A stretch of DNA of 64,000 nucleotides from Labrys sp. WJW (lineage in GTDB: Bacteria > Pseudomonadota > Alphaproteobacteria > Rhizobiales > Labraceae). The stretch is from contig NZ_LYXZ01000020.1 of NCBI RefSeq assembly GCF_001676615.1, forward strand, positions 62,001-126,000, read 5' to 3'. Each line of letters begins with the position of its first letter. Within the stretch, counting starts at the first letter, position 1. Below, piece after piece: positions 36,786 to 46,635 of the stretch. A program made the translations under genes and the position numbers. The notes beneath the pieces are model-generated. The model saw only the letters and a list, made by a program, of their open reading frames with translations, did not search any database and was not told the origin of the DNA.

Positions 36786-36830
36786 CTGTCATCCCCGTCC
36801 CTCGGCCTTCGGCCTCGCCGGGGATGACAG
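36786..36830. repeat. Palindrome between tetR and trmB
   Basis: Perfect 12-bp arms CTGTCATCCCCG and CGGGGATGACAG enclose a second small stem GGCC-TTC-GGCC. It sits between two convergent genes, 47 bases from the trmB stop codon, and could act as a bidirectional stop or a REP unit. Confidence 0.75.
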
Positions 36831-36876
36831 AGTGCATCGCGCCAACGAGGCGATCTTTTCGCGCCTTGGTATAAGG

Positions 36877-37605
36877 CTACACCCGCCTGAAGGTGAAATA
36901 GGCGCCGCGCCGGCCTTCCCTCAACGCCTTGGCTTCGTAGCGGGTGGAGCGCCAGCCCTCCCAGGGCGTCAGCCAGTCGGCCTGGCGCTCGGCCGTCCAT
37001 TCGAACTCGGACGAGCGCGCTACGCGCGCCAGGGCATAGGCGGCGTAATCGTCGATGTCGGTGGCAAAGCGCAGCTCCCCGCCCGGCTTGAGAATACGCG
37101 CCAGGCGCGTCAGCATCTCCTCGCCCAGGAAACGGCGCTTGCGATGGCGCCGCTTGGGCCAGGGGTCGGGATAGAGCAGATAGATGCGTGCGATCGAGCC
37201 GGCCGGCAGCCAGTCCACTGCTGCCTTGGCGTCGTCGTCCCACAAGCGGATATTGGCGAGCCCATTCTGTTCGATCTGCGCCAGCATCTTGGCGGTGCCG
37301 TTGACATAGGCCTCGCAGCCGATGAAGCCGATTTGCGGATTCTCGCGGGCGCGTTGGGTGAGGTGCTCGCCGCCGCCAAAGCCGATTTCGAGCCAGATCT
37401 CGCCAACGGACCCCGGGAACAGAGGGCCAAGATCCGTGGGAGCCGGGGCGGTGAGGTCGAGACGCAAATGCGGCAGCGAACCGGACACCAAATCGGCATG
37501 CCCTGGCCGCAGGGTCTTGCCCTTGCGGCGGCCGAAGAAGGCGCCATGGCCGCGAGGCGGGGCATCCATGCCGTTGCCGAACTTGTCCTTGTCGTCTTCA
37601 GTCAC
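36877..37605 (-). CDS. trmB: tRNA (guanine-N7-)-methyltransferase
   Basis: The 242-residue enzyme methylates G46 of tRNAs with SAM. It shows ILFPGS-like LFPGSVGEIWLEIGFGGGEHL (SAM motif) near residue 48, GCEAYVNGTAKML, the diagnostic YLLYPDPWPKRRHRKRRF near 135, and the C-terminal FATDIDDYAAY. The start is GTG at 37605, giving VTEDDKDKFGNGMD; the next ATG is 13 codons in. It follows metK after a terminator and is the last gene of the miaB-to-trmB block. Confidence 0.95.
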   Translation of the reverse strand: MTEDDKDKFGNGMDAPPRGHGAFFGRRKGKTLRPGHADLVSGSLPHLRLDLTAPAPTDLGPLFPGSVGEIWLEIGFGGGEHLTQRARENPQIGFIGCEAYVNGTAKMLAQIEQNGLANIRLWDDDAKAAVDWLPAGSIARIYLLYPDPWPKRRHRKRRFLGEEMLTRLARILKPGGELRFATDIDDYAAYALARVARSSEFEWTAERQADWLTPWEGWRSTRYEAKALREGRRGAYFTFRRV

Positions 37606-37633
37606 GACCCATACCCACCGAAGCAAAGCCTTA

Positions 37634-37668
37634 TGAAAAAAGCCCCTCCCGGCAAGCGGGAGAGGCTT
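37634..37668 (-). terminator. Intrinsic terminator of metK
   Basis: Reading the minus strand, AGCCTCTCCCGCTTGCCGGGAGGGGCT forms a strong hairpin followed by six to seven Ts (37634-37640). It starts 23 bases after the metK stop codon and just precedes the trmB start, so trmB needs readthrough or its own promoter. Confidence 0.88.
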
Positions 37669-37690
37669 TGTGTCGATTGCCGGCCTCGGA

Positions 37691-38887
37691 TCAGGCGCGT
37701 ACGGCCTTCTTGATCGCGTCGGCGAGATCGGTCTTCTCCCAGGAGAAGCCGCCGTCGCGGGCCGACTTGCGGCCGAAATGGCCATAAGCGGAGGTGCGGG
37801 CATAGATCGGCTTGTTGAGGTTGAGGTGTTCGCGGATGCCGCGCGGCGTCAGGCTCATCACGTCACGCAGCGCCTTCTCGACCTTCTCCTCGGAGACGTT
37901 GCCGGTGCCGTGCAGGTCGACATAGATCGCCAGCGGCTCGGAAACGCCGATGGCGTAGGCGAGCTGGATGGTGCAGCGATCGGCCAGCTTGGCCGCCACC
38001 ACGTTCTTGGCGAGGTAGCGCGCCGCATAGGCGGCCGAGCGGTCGACCTTGGTCGGGTCCTTGCCGGAGAAGGCACCACCGCCATGGGGGGCCGCGCCGC
38101 CATAGGTGTCGACGATGATCTTGCGGCCGGTCAGGCCGCAATCGCCGTCCGGGCCGCCGACCACGAACTTGCCGGTGGGGTTGACGTGCCAGACCGTGTC
38201 CTTGGTAACCCAACCTTCCGGCAGGGTCTTGAGGATATGGGGCTCGACCAGCTTCTTGATGTCGCCGGAGGTAAGCTTCTCGTCGAGATGCTGGGTGGAG
38301 AGCACGATCTGCGTTACGCCGACCGGCTTGCCATTCTCATACTTCACCGTGACCTGGCTCTTGGCGTCGGGGCCGAGCATGCCAAGCTCGCCCGACTTGC
38401 GGGCCTTGGTGATGTCCTCGAGGATCTTATGGGCGTAGTAGATCGGAGCCGGCATCAGCTCCGGCGTCTCGCGGCAGGCATAGCCGAACATGATGCCCTG
38501 GTCGCCTGCGCCTTCGTCCTTGTTGCCGGAAATATCGACGCCCTGGGCGATGTCGGGGGACTGGCCGTGCAGCAGGACCTCGATCTTGGCCTTCTTCCAG
38601 TGGAAGCCGTCCTGCTCATAGCCGATCGCCTTGACGGCGCGACGGGCGGCGCTCTTGATCTTGCCCTTGGTGACGGTCTCGGGACCGCGATATTCGCCGG
38701 CGATCACCAGGCGGTTGGTGGTGGCGAGGGTTTCGCAGGCGACGCGCACCTGGGAGGGGTCCATTCCGGTCTTCGCCGCCTCGCGGTAGAACAGGTCGAC
38801 GATTTCGTCGGAGATGCGATCGCAGACCTTGTCGGGGTGGCCTTCAGCGACCGACTCGCTGGTAAACAAATAGTCGGAACGGGACAC
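37691..38887 (-). CDS. metK: S-adenosylmethionine synthetase
   Basis: The 398-residue enzyme makes SAM from methionine and ATP. Conserved parts visible include [13 protein letters not shown] at residues 8-20, [12 protein letters not shown] near 130, and [25 protein letters not shown] near 265-290 (P-loop-like GGGAFSGKD). The start is GTG at 38887 with GGAG eight bases upstream. A hairpin-bearing 204-base leader separates it from the XRE regulator gene. Confidence 0.98.
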   Translation of the reverse strand: MSRSDYLFTSESVAEGHPDKVCDRISDEIVDLFYREAAKTGMDPSQVRVACETLATTNRLVIAGEYRGPETVTKGKIKSAARRAVKAIGYEQDGFHWKKAKIEVLLHGQSPDIAQGVDISGNKDEGAGDQGIMFGYACRETPELMPAPIYYAHKILEDITKARKSGELGMLGPDAKSQVTVKYENGKPVGVTQIVLSTQHLDEKLTSGDIKKLVEPHILKTLPEGWVTKDTVWHVNPTGKFVVGGPDGDCGLTGRKIIVDTYGGAAPHGGGAFSGKDPTKVDRSAAYAARYLAKNVVAAKLADRCTIQLAYAIGVSEPLAIYVDLHGTGNVSEEKVEKALRDVMSLTPRGIREHLNLNKPIYARTSAYGHFGRKSARDGGFSWEKTDLADAIKKAVRA

Positions 38888-38900
38888 GAATGTTTCTCCA

Positions 38901-38936
38901 CGCCAAAATGGAACTTGGTATCATCCCGTTTTGGCG
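38901..38936 (-). promoter_or_regulatory. Leader hairpin upstream of metK
   Basis: CGCCAAAA (38901-38908) pairs perfectly with TTTTGGCG (38929-38936) around a 20-base loop, ending 13 bases before the GTG start. On the transcript the downstream arm lies next to the GGAG ribosome site, so folding could affect translation. It does not match the SAM-II consensus as I know it. Confidence 0.45.
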
Positions 38937-39091
38937 AGGGGAGGCTTCGTCGTCAAGCGGCAAATCGTACGTTTTGTTCGTTTAAAGGAACGCTGGAGCG
39001 ATTTTTCGTCACTCTGCCTAGTCTGGCGATATTGCCAAACCAAGCAGAATGCAGCGCAGCCAGAAGGGCGCCTTCGGGCCCGTTCCGTGGC

Positions 39092-39505
39092 TCAGGCAGC
39101 GTGTTCCTGGCTGAGCGTGGAGACGAGGTCGACGACCCGGCGGCGCACCTTCGGATCCTTGATGCGGGCAAAGGCCTTGTTCAGCTGCAGACCCTCGGTG
39201 GTCGACAGGAATTCGATGACGTGCGAGGTATCGCTCTCGTCGGCATGTTCAGCCGTGTGCACGGCGCCGGTCTCGGGTGGAAGGCCCTCGAAGAAGAAGG
39301 AAATGGTGACGCCCAGGATCGAGGCGATCTGCTGCAGCCGGCTCGCACCAATGCGATTGGTGCCCTTTTCATATTTCTGTACCTGCTGAAAGGTAAGGCC
39401 AAGTGCCTCGCCGAGCTTCTCCTGGCTCATGCCTACCAGGACACGCCTGATACGGACGCGGCTGCCGACGTGCTGATCAATGGGATTGGGTACTTTCTTG
39501 ATCAT
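39092..39505 (-). CDS. XRE family transcriptional regulator (PraR/PhrR-like)
   Basis: The 137-residue protein has a Cro/CI helix-turn-helix at about residues 12-68 (RIRRVLVGMSQEKLGEALGLTFQQVQKYEKGTNRI) and a short C-terminal domain ending DLVSTLSQEHAA. In rhizobia the homologue beside metK/lnt (PraR, PhrR) controls surface attachment, quorum-sensing or symbiosis genes. It has its own 230-base upstream region after lnt. Confidence 0.92.
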   Translation of the reverse strand: MIKKVPNPIDQHVGSRVRIRRVLVGMSQEKLGEALGLTFQQVQKYEKGTNRIGASRLQQIASILGVTISFFFEGLPPETGAVHTAEHADESDTSHVIEFLSTTEGLQLNKAFARIKDPKVRRRVVDLVSTLSQEHAA

Positions 39506-39735
39506 AATATTAACTCCAGATCACTAGTAAATATTTGAAAATACAGCGACGAATTTGAAAATGAATTGCGGCCGCAACGTGGCGGAAGCACGATATGCCA
39601 GAGATACAATTACGGCAGCGCAATCTGAAGTAGTTCAAATGCATCCTGCAACCAGCCGGGTGACTATACCTCCTTATGCGGGAAAATCCAGTCGGTCTCG
39701 CGCTTTCCGCTTGGCGCTGATGTAACAAATATGTG

Positions 39736-41346
39736 TTACCGCAGCTGTCGGCGATGGTTTCGGCAACCAAGGCCTGCACCGATTAAGGCAATCAGAAACA
39801 ATCCGGCAACAATACCGGTGCCGGCCGCGGCAAACACAGGTGGCGGCAAGGCGGTGGGAAGGCGCGAATCGAGCACGCCGCTGGTGCCGAGCGGCAGGCT
39901 GGCGACGATGCGCCCCACCGGATCGATCACGGCCGAAATGCCGTTGTTGCCGGCGCGGACCACGGGAAGCCCTTCCTCGATCGCCCGCGCCCTTACCTCG
40001 GCGAAATGCTGGTAGGGCCCCGGTGTGATGCCGAACCAGGCGTCGTTGGTGACGTTGAGCAGCCAGCCCGGACGATTGGCCGGATCGATCACCTCGCCCG
40101 GAAAGATCGCCTCGTAGCAGATCAGGATGCCGGCGGGCGGCGCGTTGGGAATGTCGAGCGTGCGCAGGCCGGGGCCGGTCGAAAAGCCGCCGCGCTGCTT
40201 GGTCAATTGCTCGAAGCCGAGGGATTCGAGCACGGACTGATAGGGCAGATATTCGCCGAAGGGGACGAGGTGCACCTTGTCGTAATTGCCGATGATGGTG
40301 CCGGTGGCGTCGATGACATGCAGGGAATTGAAGAAACGCCAGCTGCCGTCATCGAGATTCTCCTCTGCCCGGCCGGCTCCCGTCAGCAGCACGGCCTTGG
40401 GCGCGACCAGGTCGCCGAGTACCTTGAGGGCCTCGGGATCCTGCGCGACCAGAAAGGGAAAGGCCGATTCCGGCCAGATCAGGTGGGTTGTTTTGGCAAG
40501 GCCGTCGCTGCCGTCGGCGGCCGGCCGGCGCGACAGCGCGAGATAGCGCGTCAGCACTTCATTACGCAGGGCCGGATTGAACTTGGCATCCTGCGACAGG
40601 TCGGGCTGCATGATGCGCAGCTGCACCCCGTCGACGAAGCCGGTGGGATGCTGGCCGAGGCGCCATATGCCGAAGGCGGCCATCGCGACCAGGACAGCGA
40701 CGGACAAGGCCGGCCAGCGCCAGCCGCCGCGCCGCACCAAGGCGACAGGCGTGGAGAACAGGATGAGCGCCACGAGAGTGAGCCCATAGGCCCCGATCAG
40801 GGACAGGCTTTGCGCCAGATGGAGTTCCTCGGCGAGGGCGTAGCCGAACAGGTTCCAGGGAAAACCGGTCAGGATATGGCCACGCAGCCATTCGACAGCG
40901 GCCATGGCAACGCCAAAGGCGAGGATACGGGCAATCCCCCGCGACCATAGCAGGCGCGCCAGCGCAAACCCGGCGGCATGGAAGAAGGCAAGGCCAGCGG
41001 GCAGGAGTATGACGGCAAAGGGCAGCAGCCAGGCGAACTGGTCGGCATCGACGAGGAAGGCATTGCCGATCCACCACAAGCCTGCCAGGAAATAGCCGAA
41101 GCCGTAGCACCAGCCGAGCTGAGCCGCCGAGCCGATGCTGCGCCAGAAACGGCGGGGCGGACTCTCCGGAGCAGGGAAGGCGACACCGTCCAACAGCCAG
41201 ATCGCCACCGGGAAACTGACGGCCAGCACCGGAAAGGCATTGAACGGGGCCATGGCCAGCGCCGCAACGGCACCCGCCAGGAAGGCGACGGCCATGCGTC
41301 GCCAGCCCCGCAGCCCGGCCAGACGGGACGCAAGTGCAGCGATCAC
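39736..41346 (-). CDS. lnt: Apolipoprotein N-acyltransferase
   Basis: The 536-residue inner-membrane enzyme adds the third acyl chain to lipoproteins. It has about six N-terminal transmembrane helices and a periplasmic nitrilase-like domain carrying the catalytic triad: Glu in IWPESAFPF, Lys in NYDKVHLVPFGEYLP, and Cys in LICYEAIFPGEV. A last helix ends the protein. The GTG start at 41346 overlaps the corC stop (GTGA). Confidence 0.96.
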   Translation of the reverse strand: MIAALASRLAGLRGWRRMAVAFLAGAVAALAMAPFNAFPVLAVSFPVAIWLLDGVAFPAPESPPRRFWRSIGSAAQLGWCYGFGYFLAGLWWIGNAFLVDADQFAWLLPFAVILLPAGLAFFHAAGFALARLLWSRGIARILAFGVAMAAVEWLRGHILTGFPWNLFGYALAEELHLAQSLSLIGAYGLTLVALILFSTPVALVRRGGWRWPALSVAVLVAMAAFGIWRLGQHPTGFVDGVQLRIMQPDLSQDAKFNPALRNEVLTRYLALSRRPAADGSDGLAKTTHLIWPESAFPFLVAQDPEALKVLGDLVAPKAVLLTGAGRAEENLDDGSWRFFNSLHVIDATGTIIGNYDKVHLVPFGEYLPYQSVLESLGFEQLTKQRGGFSTGPGLRTLDIPNAPPAGILICYEAIFPGEVIDPANRPGWLLNVTNDAWFGITPGPYQHFAEVRARAIEEGLPVVRAGNNGISAVIDPVGRIVASLPLGTSGVLDSRLPTALPPPVFAAAGTGIVAGLFLIALIGAGLGCRNHRRQLR

Positions 41347-42482
41347 GTGGCGCCGTCGCCGCTGGTTTCGTTCGCCGGGGTCCGCTCCTCGCCGGTCGCA
41401 GTCATTGCTTCACCGACAGGAGAGGCCGTTTTCTTCTCGCGCTTGCGTCCATCGCGCGGCCGGGTAATGCCGCTACCGGCCATGTGGATGCGGACCCGCT
41501 TCACCCGGCGCGGATCGGCGTCGAGGATCTCGAATTCGAGCTGACCCGGTCCCTGCACGATCTCGCCGCGCACCGGCACGCGGCCGGCCAGTGTCACCAG
41601 CCAGCCGCCGAGCGTGTCGACGTCGGCCTCGATCTCGTCCTCGTGCATCTCCAGGCCGATGACGGCGGCGACGTCATCGAGATCGGCGCGGGCATCGGCG
41701 GTGAAGATGCCTTCGCCGGAGGCGACGATCATGTCGCCGTCATCCTCGTCATGCTCGTCCTCGATGTCGCCGAGCACGATCTCGACGATGTCCTCCATCG
41801 AGACCAGGCCGTCCGTGCCGCCATATTCGTCGATCACCAGAGCAAGCTGGGTGCGGGTGGCCTGCATCTTGGCGAGCAGGTCGATCGGGGGCATCGAAGG
41901 CGGTACGAACAGCACGTTCCGTGTCAGGGACTTCACCGAACTGAGCGGCGTCGACAGGGTGATGTTGCCCAGGGCGAGGGCCGCTTCCTTGGGCGAGGGT
42001 TTGGCAGCCTCGCCGTCCTTGGCGGCGTCGCTCTCACGGACCTTGCGGCTCCGGCGTGCGGCGATGGCGGCTCTCGACGCCAGCCAGGCCACGAAATCGC
42101 GGATGTGCACCATGCCGCGCGGATCGTCCAGCGTCTCGTTGTAGACAGGCAGGCGCGAATGGCCTGCCGTCTGGAACACCTTGAGCAGGTCGCCCAGAGA
42201 AATGTCCAGCGGTACTGCCACGATGTCGGCCCGGGGCACCATCACATCGTCGACGCGCTTGCCGCGCAGGCCGAGGATGTTCTTGAGCATGGCGCGCTCC
42301 TCCGGGGAGAAGCTGGAATCCTCCCCGGCGCGCGTATTCTCCAGCGCGTCGGCAAGATCCTCGCGGATGGATGGAGCCGATTTCAGCCCGAGCGCGGATT
42401 TGATCCGCCCGAATAGGCCCTCTTGCTGGGGCTCCTGGGAGGTGTTGGCTTGGCTGCTACTTCGATCGTTGCTGTCGGACAT
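41343..42482 (-). CDS. Hemolysin/CorC family protein with CBS domains
   Basis: The 379-residue protein has no transmembrane helices. A variable N-terminus is followed by two CBS domains (about residues 75-260, starting VMVPRADIVAVPLDISLGDLLKVFQTAGHSRLPVYNET) and a CorC_HlyC transporter-associated domain (about 270-345). An insertion between the CBS halves is rich in Lys/Ala/Arg. Such proteins (YbeX) are implicated in Mg/Co efflux or ribosome maintenance. It starts 11 bases after ybeY and overlaps lnt. Confidence 0.9.
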   Translation of the reverse strand: MSDSNDRSSSQANTSQEPQQEGLFGRIKSALGLKSAPSIREDLADALENTRAGEDSSFSPEERAMLKNILGLRGKRVDDVMVPRADIVAVPLDISLGDLLKVFQTAGHSRLPVYNETLDDPRGMVHIRDFVAWLASRAAIAARRSRKVRESDAAKDGEAAKPSPKEAALALGNITLSTPLSSVKSLTRNVLFVPPSMPPIDLLAKMQATRTQLALVIDEYGGTDGLVSMEDIVEIVLGDIEDEHDEDDGDMIVASGEGIFTADARADLDDVAAVIGLEMHEDEIEADVDTLGGWLVTLAGRVPVRGEIVQGPGQLEFEILDADPRRVKRVRIHMAGSGITRPRDGRKREKKTASPVGEAMTATGEERTPANETSGDGAT

Positions 42483-42493
42483 GGCTCTGCGCG

Positions 42494-42997
42494 TTAGCTC
42501 GCTTCGCGCAACAAGGGCGCGTCGGCATAGGGATTGGCGATACCGAGATCGGCAAGAATGCGAACTTCCAGCGCTTCCATCACCTCGGCTTCGGCATCGT
42601 TCAAATGATCATGGCCGAACAGATGCAGGAGGCCGTGCACGGTGAGGTGACTGAGATGGTCGGCAAAGCTCACGGAGGATTCCTCGGCTTCCCGCGCGAT
42701 CGTCTCATGCGCGAAGATGATGTCGCCCAGCATCGGTGCCGTTGCGATCGCGTCTCCCACGGCCTGCGGGAAGGACAGCACGTTGGTGGCCTTGTCCTTG
42801 CCACGCCATTCGGCATTGATCTGCCGGATGGAGGCATCGTCGGTCAGGACGATCGAGAGTTCGGCCCCCGGTGCATGGGCAAGTGCCGCGACATCGACGC
42901 TCCTGGCCACCGCACGCGTGATCAGGGCTTCGATGGCATCGGCATCCTGCCAGAGATCGCTCTCCTGAGCGATCTCGATGGTAATGGCATCGCTCAT
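42494..42997 (-). CDS. ybeY: Endoribonuclease YbeY
   Basis: The 167-residue metalloprotein matures the 16S rRNA 3' end and takes part in ribosome quality control. The zinc motif HGLLHLFGHDH (HGxLHLxGxDH) is at about residues 130-140, with upstream NVLSFPQ and GDIIFAHETIAREAEE. ATG overlaps the phoH stop by four bases. Confidence 0.96.
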   Translation of the reverse strand: MSDAITIEIAQESDLWQDADAIEALITRAVARSVDVAALAHAPGAELSIVLTDDASIRQINAEWRGKDKATNVLSFPQAVGDAIATAPMLGDIIFAHETIAREAEESSVSFADHLSHLTVHGLLHLFGHDHLNDAEAEVMEALEVRILADLGIANPYADAPLLREAS

Positions 42998-44028
42998 GAC
43001 TTGGCTTCGCCCGAGGGCTTGCTGGAATCCTTCGCCTCATAGGCCCGCACGATCTTGGCGACCAGTTCATGGCGCACGACATCGGCAGCGTTGAATCGGC
43101 AGATGGCGATTTCCGGGATGTCTTTCAACAGGTCGACCGCTTCGATCAGGCCGGATTTCTGGCCGGGCGGCAGGTCGATCTGGGTCGGATCACCGGTGAT
43201 GATCATGCGCGAGCCTTCGCCCAGGCGCGTGAGGAACATCTTCATCTGCATCGAGGTGCAGTTCTGGGCCTCGTCCAGCAGCACCACCGAATTGGCGAGC
43301 GTGCGCCCGCGCATGAAGGCGAGCGGCGCCACCTCGATCATGCCCGAGGTCAGCCCGCGCTCGACACGCTCCGGCGGCATCATGTCGTAGAGCGCGTCAT
43401 AGAGCGGCCTGAGATAGGGATCGACCTTCTCGCGCATGTCGCCGGGCAGGAAGCCGAGCCTCTCGCCCGCCTCGACGGCGGGGCGGGACAGGATCAGCCG
43501 GTCGGCCTCGCCCTTCTCGATCAACGCCGCGGCATGGGCCACGGCCAGATAGGTCTTGCCGGTGCCGGCAGGGCCGGTGGCGAACACCAGCTCATGCTTC
43601 TGCAGCGCCCTGATATAGGCGTCCTGCGCAGGGGTACGGGCGGCAATCGTCTTCTTGCGGGTGCCGACGGAGGCTGCGCCGCCGGTCGTGGCCACTTTCG
43701 GCTTGCCTTCCGGCGTGAACAGCACGCCTTGTGAGCCGGCCATGCGCAGGGCGCCGTCGACATCGCCCAGCGCTATCTGCTGGCCGGAGCGCAGGCGCTG
43801 ATACAGGCTCTCCAGCACGCGCTTGGCCTGCTCGACGCTATCCCGGGCGCCGCGCAAGGCGACATGATTGCCCCGGGCCGTCGCCTCGATGCCGAGCTTG
43901 CGCTCGATGAAGGCGAGGTTCTGGTCATGCTGGCCGAAGAGGAGCGTGGCGAGCCGGTTGTCCTCGAAGGCCGTGACGATTTCCGCGGTGGTGTCTGCCG
44001 TCGGCAGGGATGGGGATTGCGTTGTCAT
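42994..44028 (-). CDS. PhoH family protein (YbeZ-like)
   Basis: The 344-residue ATPase has a KH-like N-terminal part and a P-loop domain with Walker A GPAGTGKT at residues 152-159, Walker B SVVLLDEAQNCT and sensor IITGDPTQIDLP. PhoH/YbeZ works with YbeY in RNA metabolism. ATG at 44028 is preferred; a TTG at 44058 overlapping the miaB stop would add ten residues. Confidence 0.94.
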   Translation of the reverse strand: MTTQSPSLPTADTTAEIVTAFEDNRLATLLFGQHDQNLAFIERKLGIEATARGNHVALRGARDSVEQAKRVLESLYQRLRSGQQIALGDVDGALRMAGSQGVLFTPEGKPKVATTGGAASVGTRKKTIAARTPAQDAYIRALQKHELVFATGPAGTGKTYLAVAHAAALIEKGEADRLILSRPAVEAGERLGFLPGDMREKVDPYLRPLYDALYDMMPPERVERGLTSGMIEVAPLAFMRGRTLANSVVLLDEAQNCTSMQMKMFLTRLGEGSRMIITGDPTQIDLPPGQKSGLIEAVDLLKDIPEIAICRFNAADVVRHELVAKIVRAYEAKDSSKPSGEAKS

Positions 44029-44054
44029 GCGTGTCCGTCGTTCCTCGTCCACTT

Positions 44055-45491
44055 TCAAGCAACGGCCTCCCGGAGATCGGCGCCGGATAGTGCGCCATGC
44101 AACGACCAGGCGCCCGTGGCCGTGATCTCGACGGGCGCCACCGTGCCGATCAGGCTGTCATCCGCCTCGATCTGCACGGCCTGGAGATAGGGAGTGCGGC
44201 CGGCGATCTGGCCCGGGCGCTTGCCCTTGCGATCGAACAGCACATCCATGGTGCGGCCAATGCTGGCCTGGTTGAAGGCCTTCTGCTGGCTTTCCGTCAG
44301 GGCCTGCAGCCGTGCAAGGCGGGCGGCCTTTACCGCTTCGTCGACCTGATCCGTCATGCCTGCGCCCGGCGTGCCCGGGCGCGGCGAATATTTGAACGAA
44401 TAGGCCGACACATAGGTGACCTCCTCGATCAGCCGCAGGGTCGCCTCGAAATCGGCATCGGTCTCGCCGGGGAAGCCGACGATGAAGTCGGAAGAAAATG
44501 CCATGTCGGGCCGGGCCTGCCGAATCTTCTCGATGAGCCTGAGATAGTCGGTTGCTGTATGCTTGCGATTCATGACATCCAGAATGCGGTCCGAGCCCGA
44601 CTGCACCGGAAGGTGCAGGAAGGGCATCAGCGCCGGCAGGTCGCGATGGGCCTCGATCAGGCTGTCGTCCATGTCGCGCGGATGCGAGGTGGTGTAGCGC
44701 AGACGCACCACCGGTTCGATGCGGGCGAGGCGATGCACGAGCTGGCCCAGCGTCCAGGCGCGCCCGTCCGGGCCTTCGCCATGATAGGCGTTGACGTTCT
44801 GGCCGAGCAGGCTGATCTCGCGCACGCCGGCATCGGCCAGGCGCTCGACCTCGGCCACGATGGCGGCGACCGGCCGCGAAGTCTCGGCACCGCGCGTATA
44901 GGGCACTACGCAGAAGGTGCAGAACTTGTCGCAGCCTTCCTGCACGGTCACGAAGGCGGAAGGGCCGCGTGCCAGGGTCTTCTCCCGGCGCGGTGCCGGC
45001 AGGATGGTGAATTTATCCTCGACCGGAAAGTCGGTATCGACGGGCTTGGCCGTACCGTCCGCCTTGGCGAGCAACTCCGGCAGGCGGTGATAGGCCTGGG
45101 GCCCGACCACCAGGTCGACGGCGGGCGCACGCCTGAGGATCTCCTGGCCCTCGGCCTGGGCGACGCAGCCGGCGACGGCGATCTTGAGGTCGCCACCCTG
45201 CCGGCGGCGTTCGTCGCGCGCCACGCGCAGGCGTCCGATCTCCGAATAGACCTTCTCGGCGGCCTTTTCGCGGATATGGCAGGTGTTGAGGATGACGAGG
45301 TCGGCCTCGTCGGGATTGGTGGTCTCCACATAGCCCGTCGGCGCCAGCGTGTCGGCCATGCGCTGGCTGTCATAGACGTTCATCTGACAGCCATAGGACT
45401 TGATGAAGACGGTTTTGGCGCGAGCATCCCCGGAGCCGGCGTCACCATGCGGGTTCTGCGGGCGTTCGATCTCTGTCTCGTCAGGAATCAT
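44055..45491 (-). CDS. miaB: tRNA-2-methylthio-N6-dimethylallyladenosine synthase
   Basis: The 478-residue radical SAM methylthiotransferase converts i6A37 to ms2i6A37. The N-terminal cluster is held by Cys35 (YGCQMN), Cys71 (NTCHIRE) and Cys109 (AGCVAQ). The radical SAM cluster by Cys187, Cys191 and Cys194 (CDKFCTFC). A TRAM domain is at the C-terminus. ATG at 45491 is used; a GTG at 45509 would add six residues. It heads the conserved block miaB-phoH-ybeY-corC-lnt. Confidence 0.97.
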   Translation of the reverse strand: MIPDETEIERPQNPHGDAGSGDARAKTVFIKSYGCQMNVYDSQRMADTLAPTGYVETTNPDEADLVILNTCHIREKAAEKVYSEIGRLRVARDERRRQGGDLKIAVAGCVAQAEGQEILRRAPAVDLVVGPQAYHRLPELLAKADGTAKPVDTDFPVEDKFTILPAPRREKTLARGPSAFVTVQEGCDKFCTFCVVPYTRGAETSRPVAAIVAEVERLADAGVREISLLGQNVNAYHGEGPDGRAWTLGQLVHRLARIEPVVRLRYTTSHPRDMDDSLIEAHRDLPALMPFLHLPVQSGSDRILDVMNRKHTATDYLRLIEKIRQARPDMAFSSDFIVGFPGETDADFEATLRLIEEVTYVSAYSFKYSPRPGTPGAGMTDQVDEAVKAARLARLQALTESQQKAFNQASIGRTMDVLFDRKGKRPGQIAGRTPYLQAVQIEADDSLIGTVAPVEITATGAWSLHGALSGADLREAVA

Positions 45492-45676
45492 GGGTCTCGC
45501 TATTGCCACCTTTCAAGGTGCTAGGGATAGCGGTTTTCCGGTCCGATGAGAAGGGTTGAGTTGCCGCGCCCGGGTCCTTCCTGTTGCGAAAGGCCACCCG
45601 AGGGGGGAGGTGGGGGCCTTGCCGACCTTGCCGGTTCCCGGCACTGTGCGCCATCCCATCAAGGCGATTCAAGCTC

Positions 45677-46624
45677 ATGCCCTCTGTCGACCCTGCCGTG
45701 TTTGCTCCCGATGCCGTGGCCGAGACCACGGCGGCGCTCAATGCCGACATCATCGCCAAGATGAGCGCTCTGCCGGATCTGTGGTCCTTCCCGCCCGAAC
45801 TGATCCGCGAGACCCGGCGTCAGGGCAAGGGAATCTTCCCGCTACAGGGCAAGAGCTCCCGGGCGGAAGTGCTGGAGATCGACGGCAAGCAGGGCAAGGT
45901 GCCGCTCCGCATCATCGCGCCGGAGGCGCCGACCGGCGTCTATCTGCATATCCATGGTGGCGGCTGGATGTTCAACCAATCCGACTTCCAGGACGAGAGC
46001 CTTGAGAAGATCGTGGCGGCCACCGGCATGGCTTGCATTTCGGTGGAATATCGCCTAGCGCCGGAACACCCCTTTCCCGCCGGACCGGACGATTGCGAGG
46101 CGGCGGCGCTGTGGCTGGCGTCGGAAGGCAGCCGGTGTTTCCGCACCAAGCGCTTCTTTATCGGTGGCGAGAGCGCCGGCGCCCATCTCTCGGCGCTGAC
46201 GCTGCAGCGCCTGCGCGATCGGCATGGCCTCACGCCCTTCGCGGGGGCCAACCTCATCGCCGGCTGCTACGATCTCGGCATGACCCCGAGCGCGCGCAGC
46301 TTCGACCGAGGCAAGCTGATCCTGACGCCGCGCGACATCGCGCTATTCGTGCGGGCCTGCGTGCCCGATGGCGTCGATCTGCGCTCGCCCGAGGTTTCCC
46401 CGCTCTATGGCGATCTGAAGGGCATGCCGCCGGCCCTGTTCTCCGTCGGAACCTATGACGCCCTGCTGGATGATAGCGTGTTCATGGCGGGACGCTGGGA
46501 AGCGGCTGGTAATGCCACGACGCTCAGGCTGTGGCCGGGCGGCTGCCATGTCTTCCAGGGCTTCGACTTTCCAATGGCGCAGGAGGCCTTCGCCGACGAG
46601 ATCACCTTCTTCAACGAGCATTGA
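45677..46624 (+). CDS. Alpha/beta-hydrolase, HSL-type esterase/lipase family
   Basis: The 315-residue protein has the hormone-sensitive-lipase features: oxyanion-hole HGGGW near residue 94, nucleophile elbow GGESAG near 160, and the C-terminal triad region GTYDALLDDS and GGCHVFQGF. It would cleave short carboxylesters in the cytoplasm. The GNAT gene starts 12 bases after its stop, suggesting an operon. Confidence 0.88.
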   Translation: MPSVDPAVFAPDAVAETTAALNADIIAKMSALPDLWSFPPELIRETRRQGKGIFPLQGKSSRAEVLEIDGKQGKVPLRIIAPEAPTGVYLHIHGGGWMFNQSDFQDESLEKIVAATGMACISVEYRLAPEHPFPAGPDDCEAAALWLASEGSRCFRTKRFFIGGESAGAHLSALTLQRLRDRHGLTPFAGANLIAGCYDLGMTPSARSFDRGKLILTPRDIALFVRACVPDGVDLRSPEVSPLYGDLKGMPPALFSVGTYDALLDDSVFMAGRWEAAGNATTLRLWPGGCHVFQGFDFPMAQEAFADEITFFNEH

Positions 46625-46635
46625 AGGCAAAGTCC

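Noticed and set aside
38901..38936. SAM-II riboswitch
   Set aside because: The conserved pseudoknot sequence of SAM-II is not found; only a simple stem is visible.
37670..39538. A 622-codon plus-strand frame over metK and the XRE gene
   Set aside because: Same cause: antisense to real genes, no recognisable domain.
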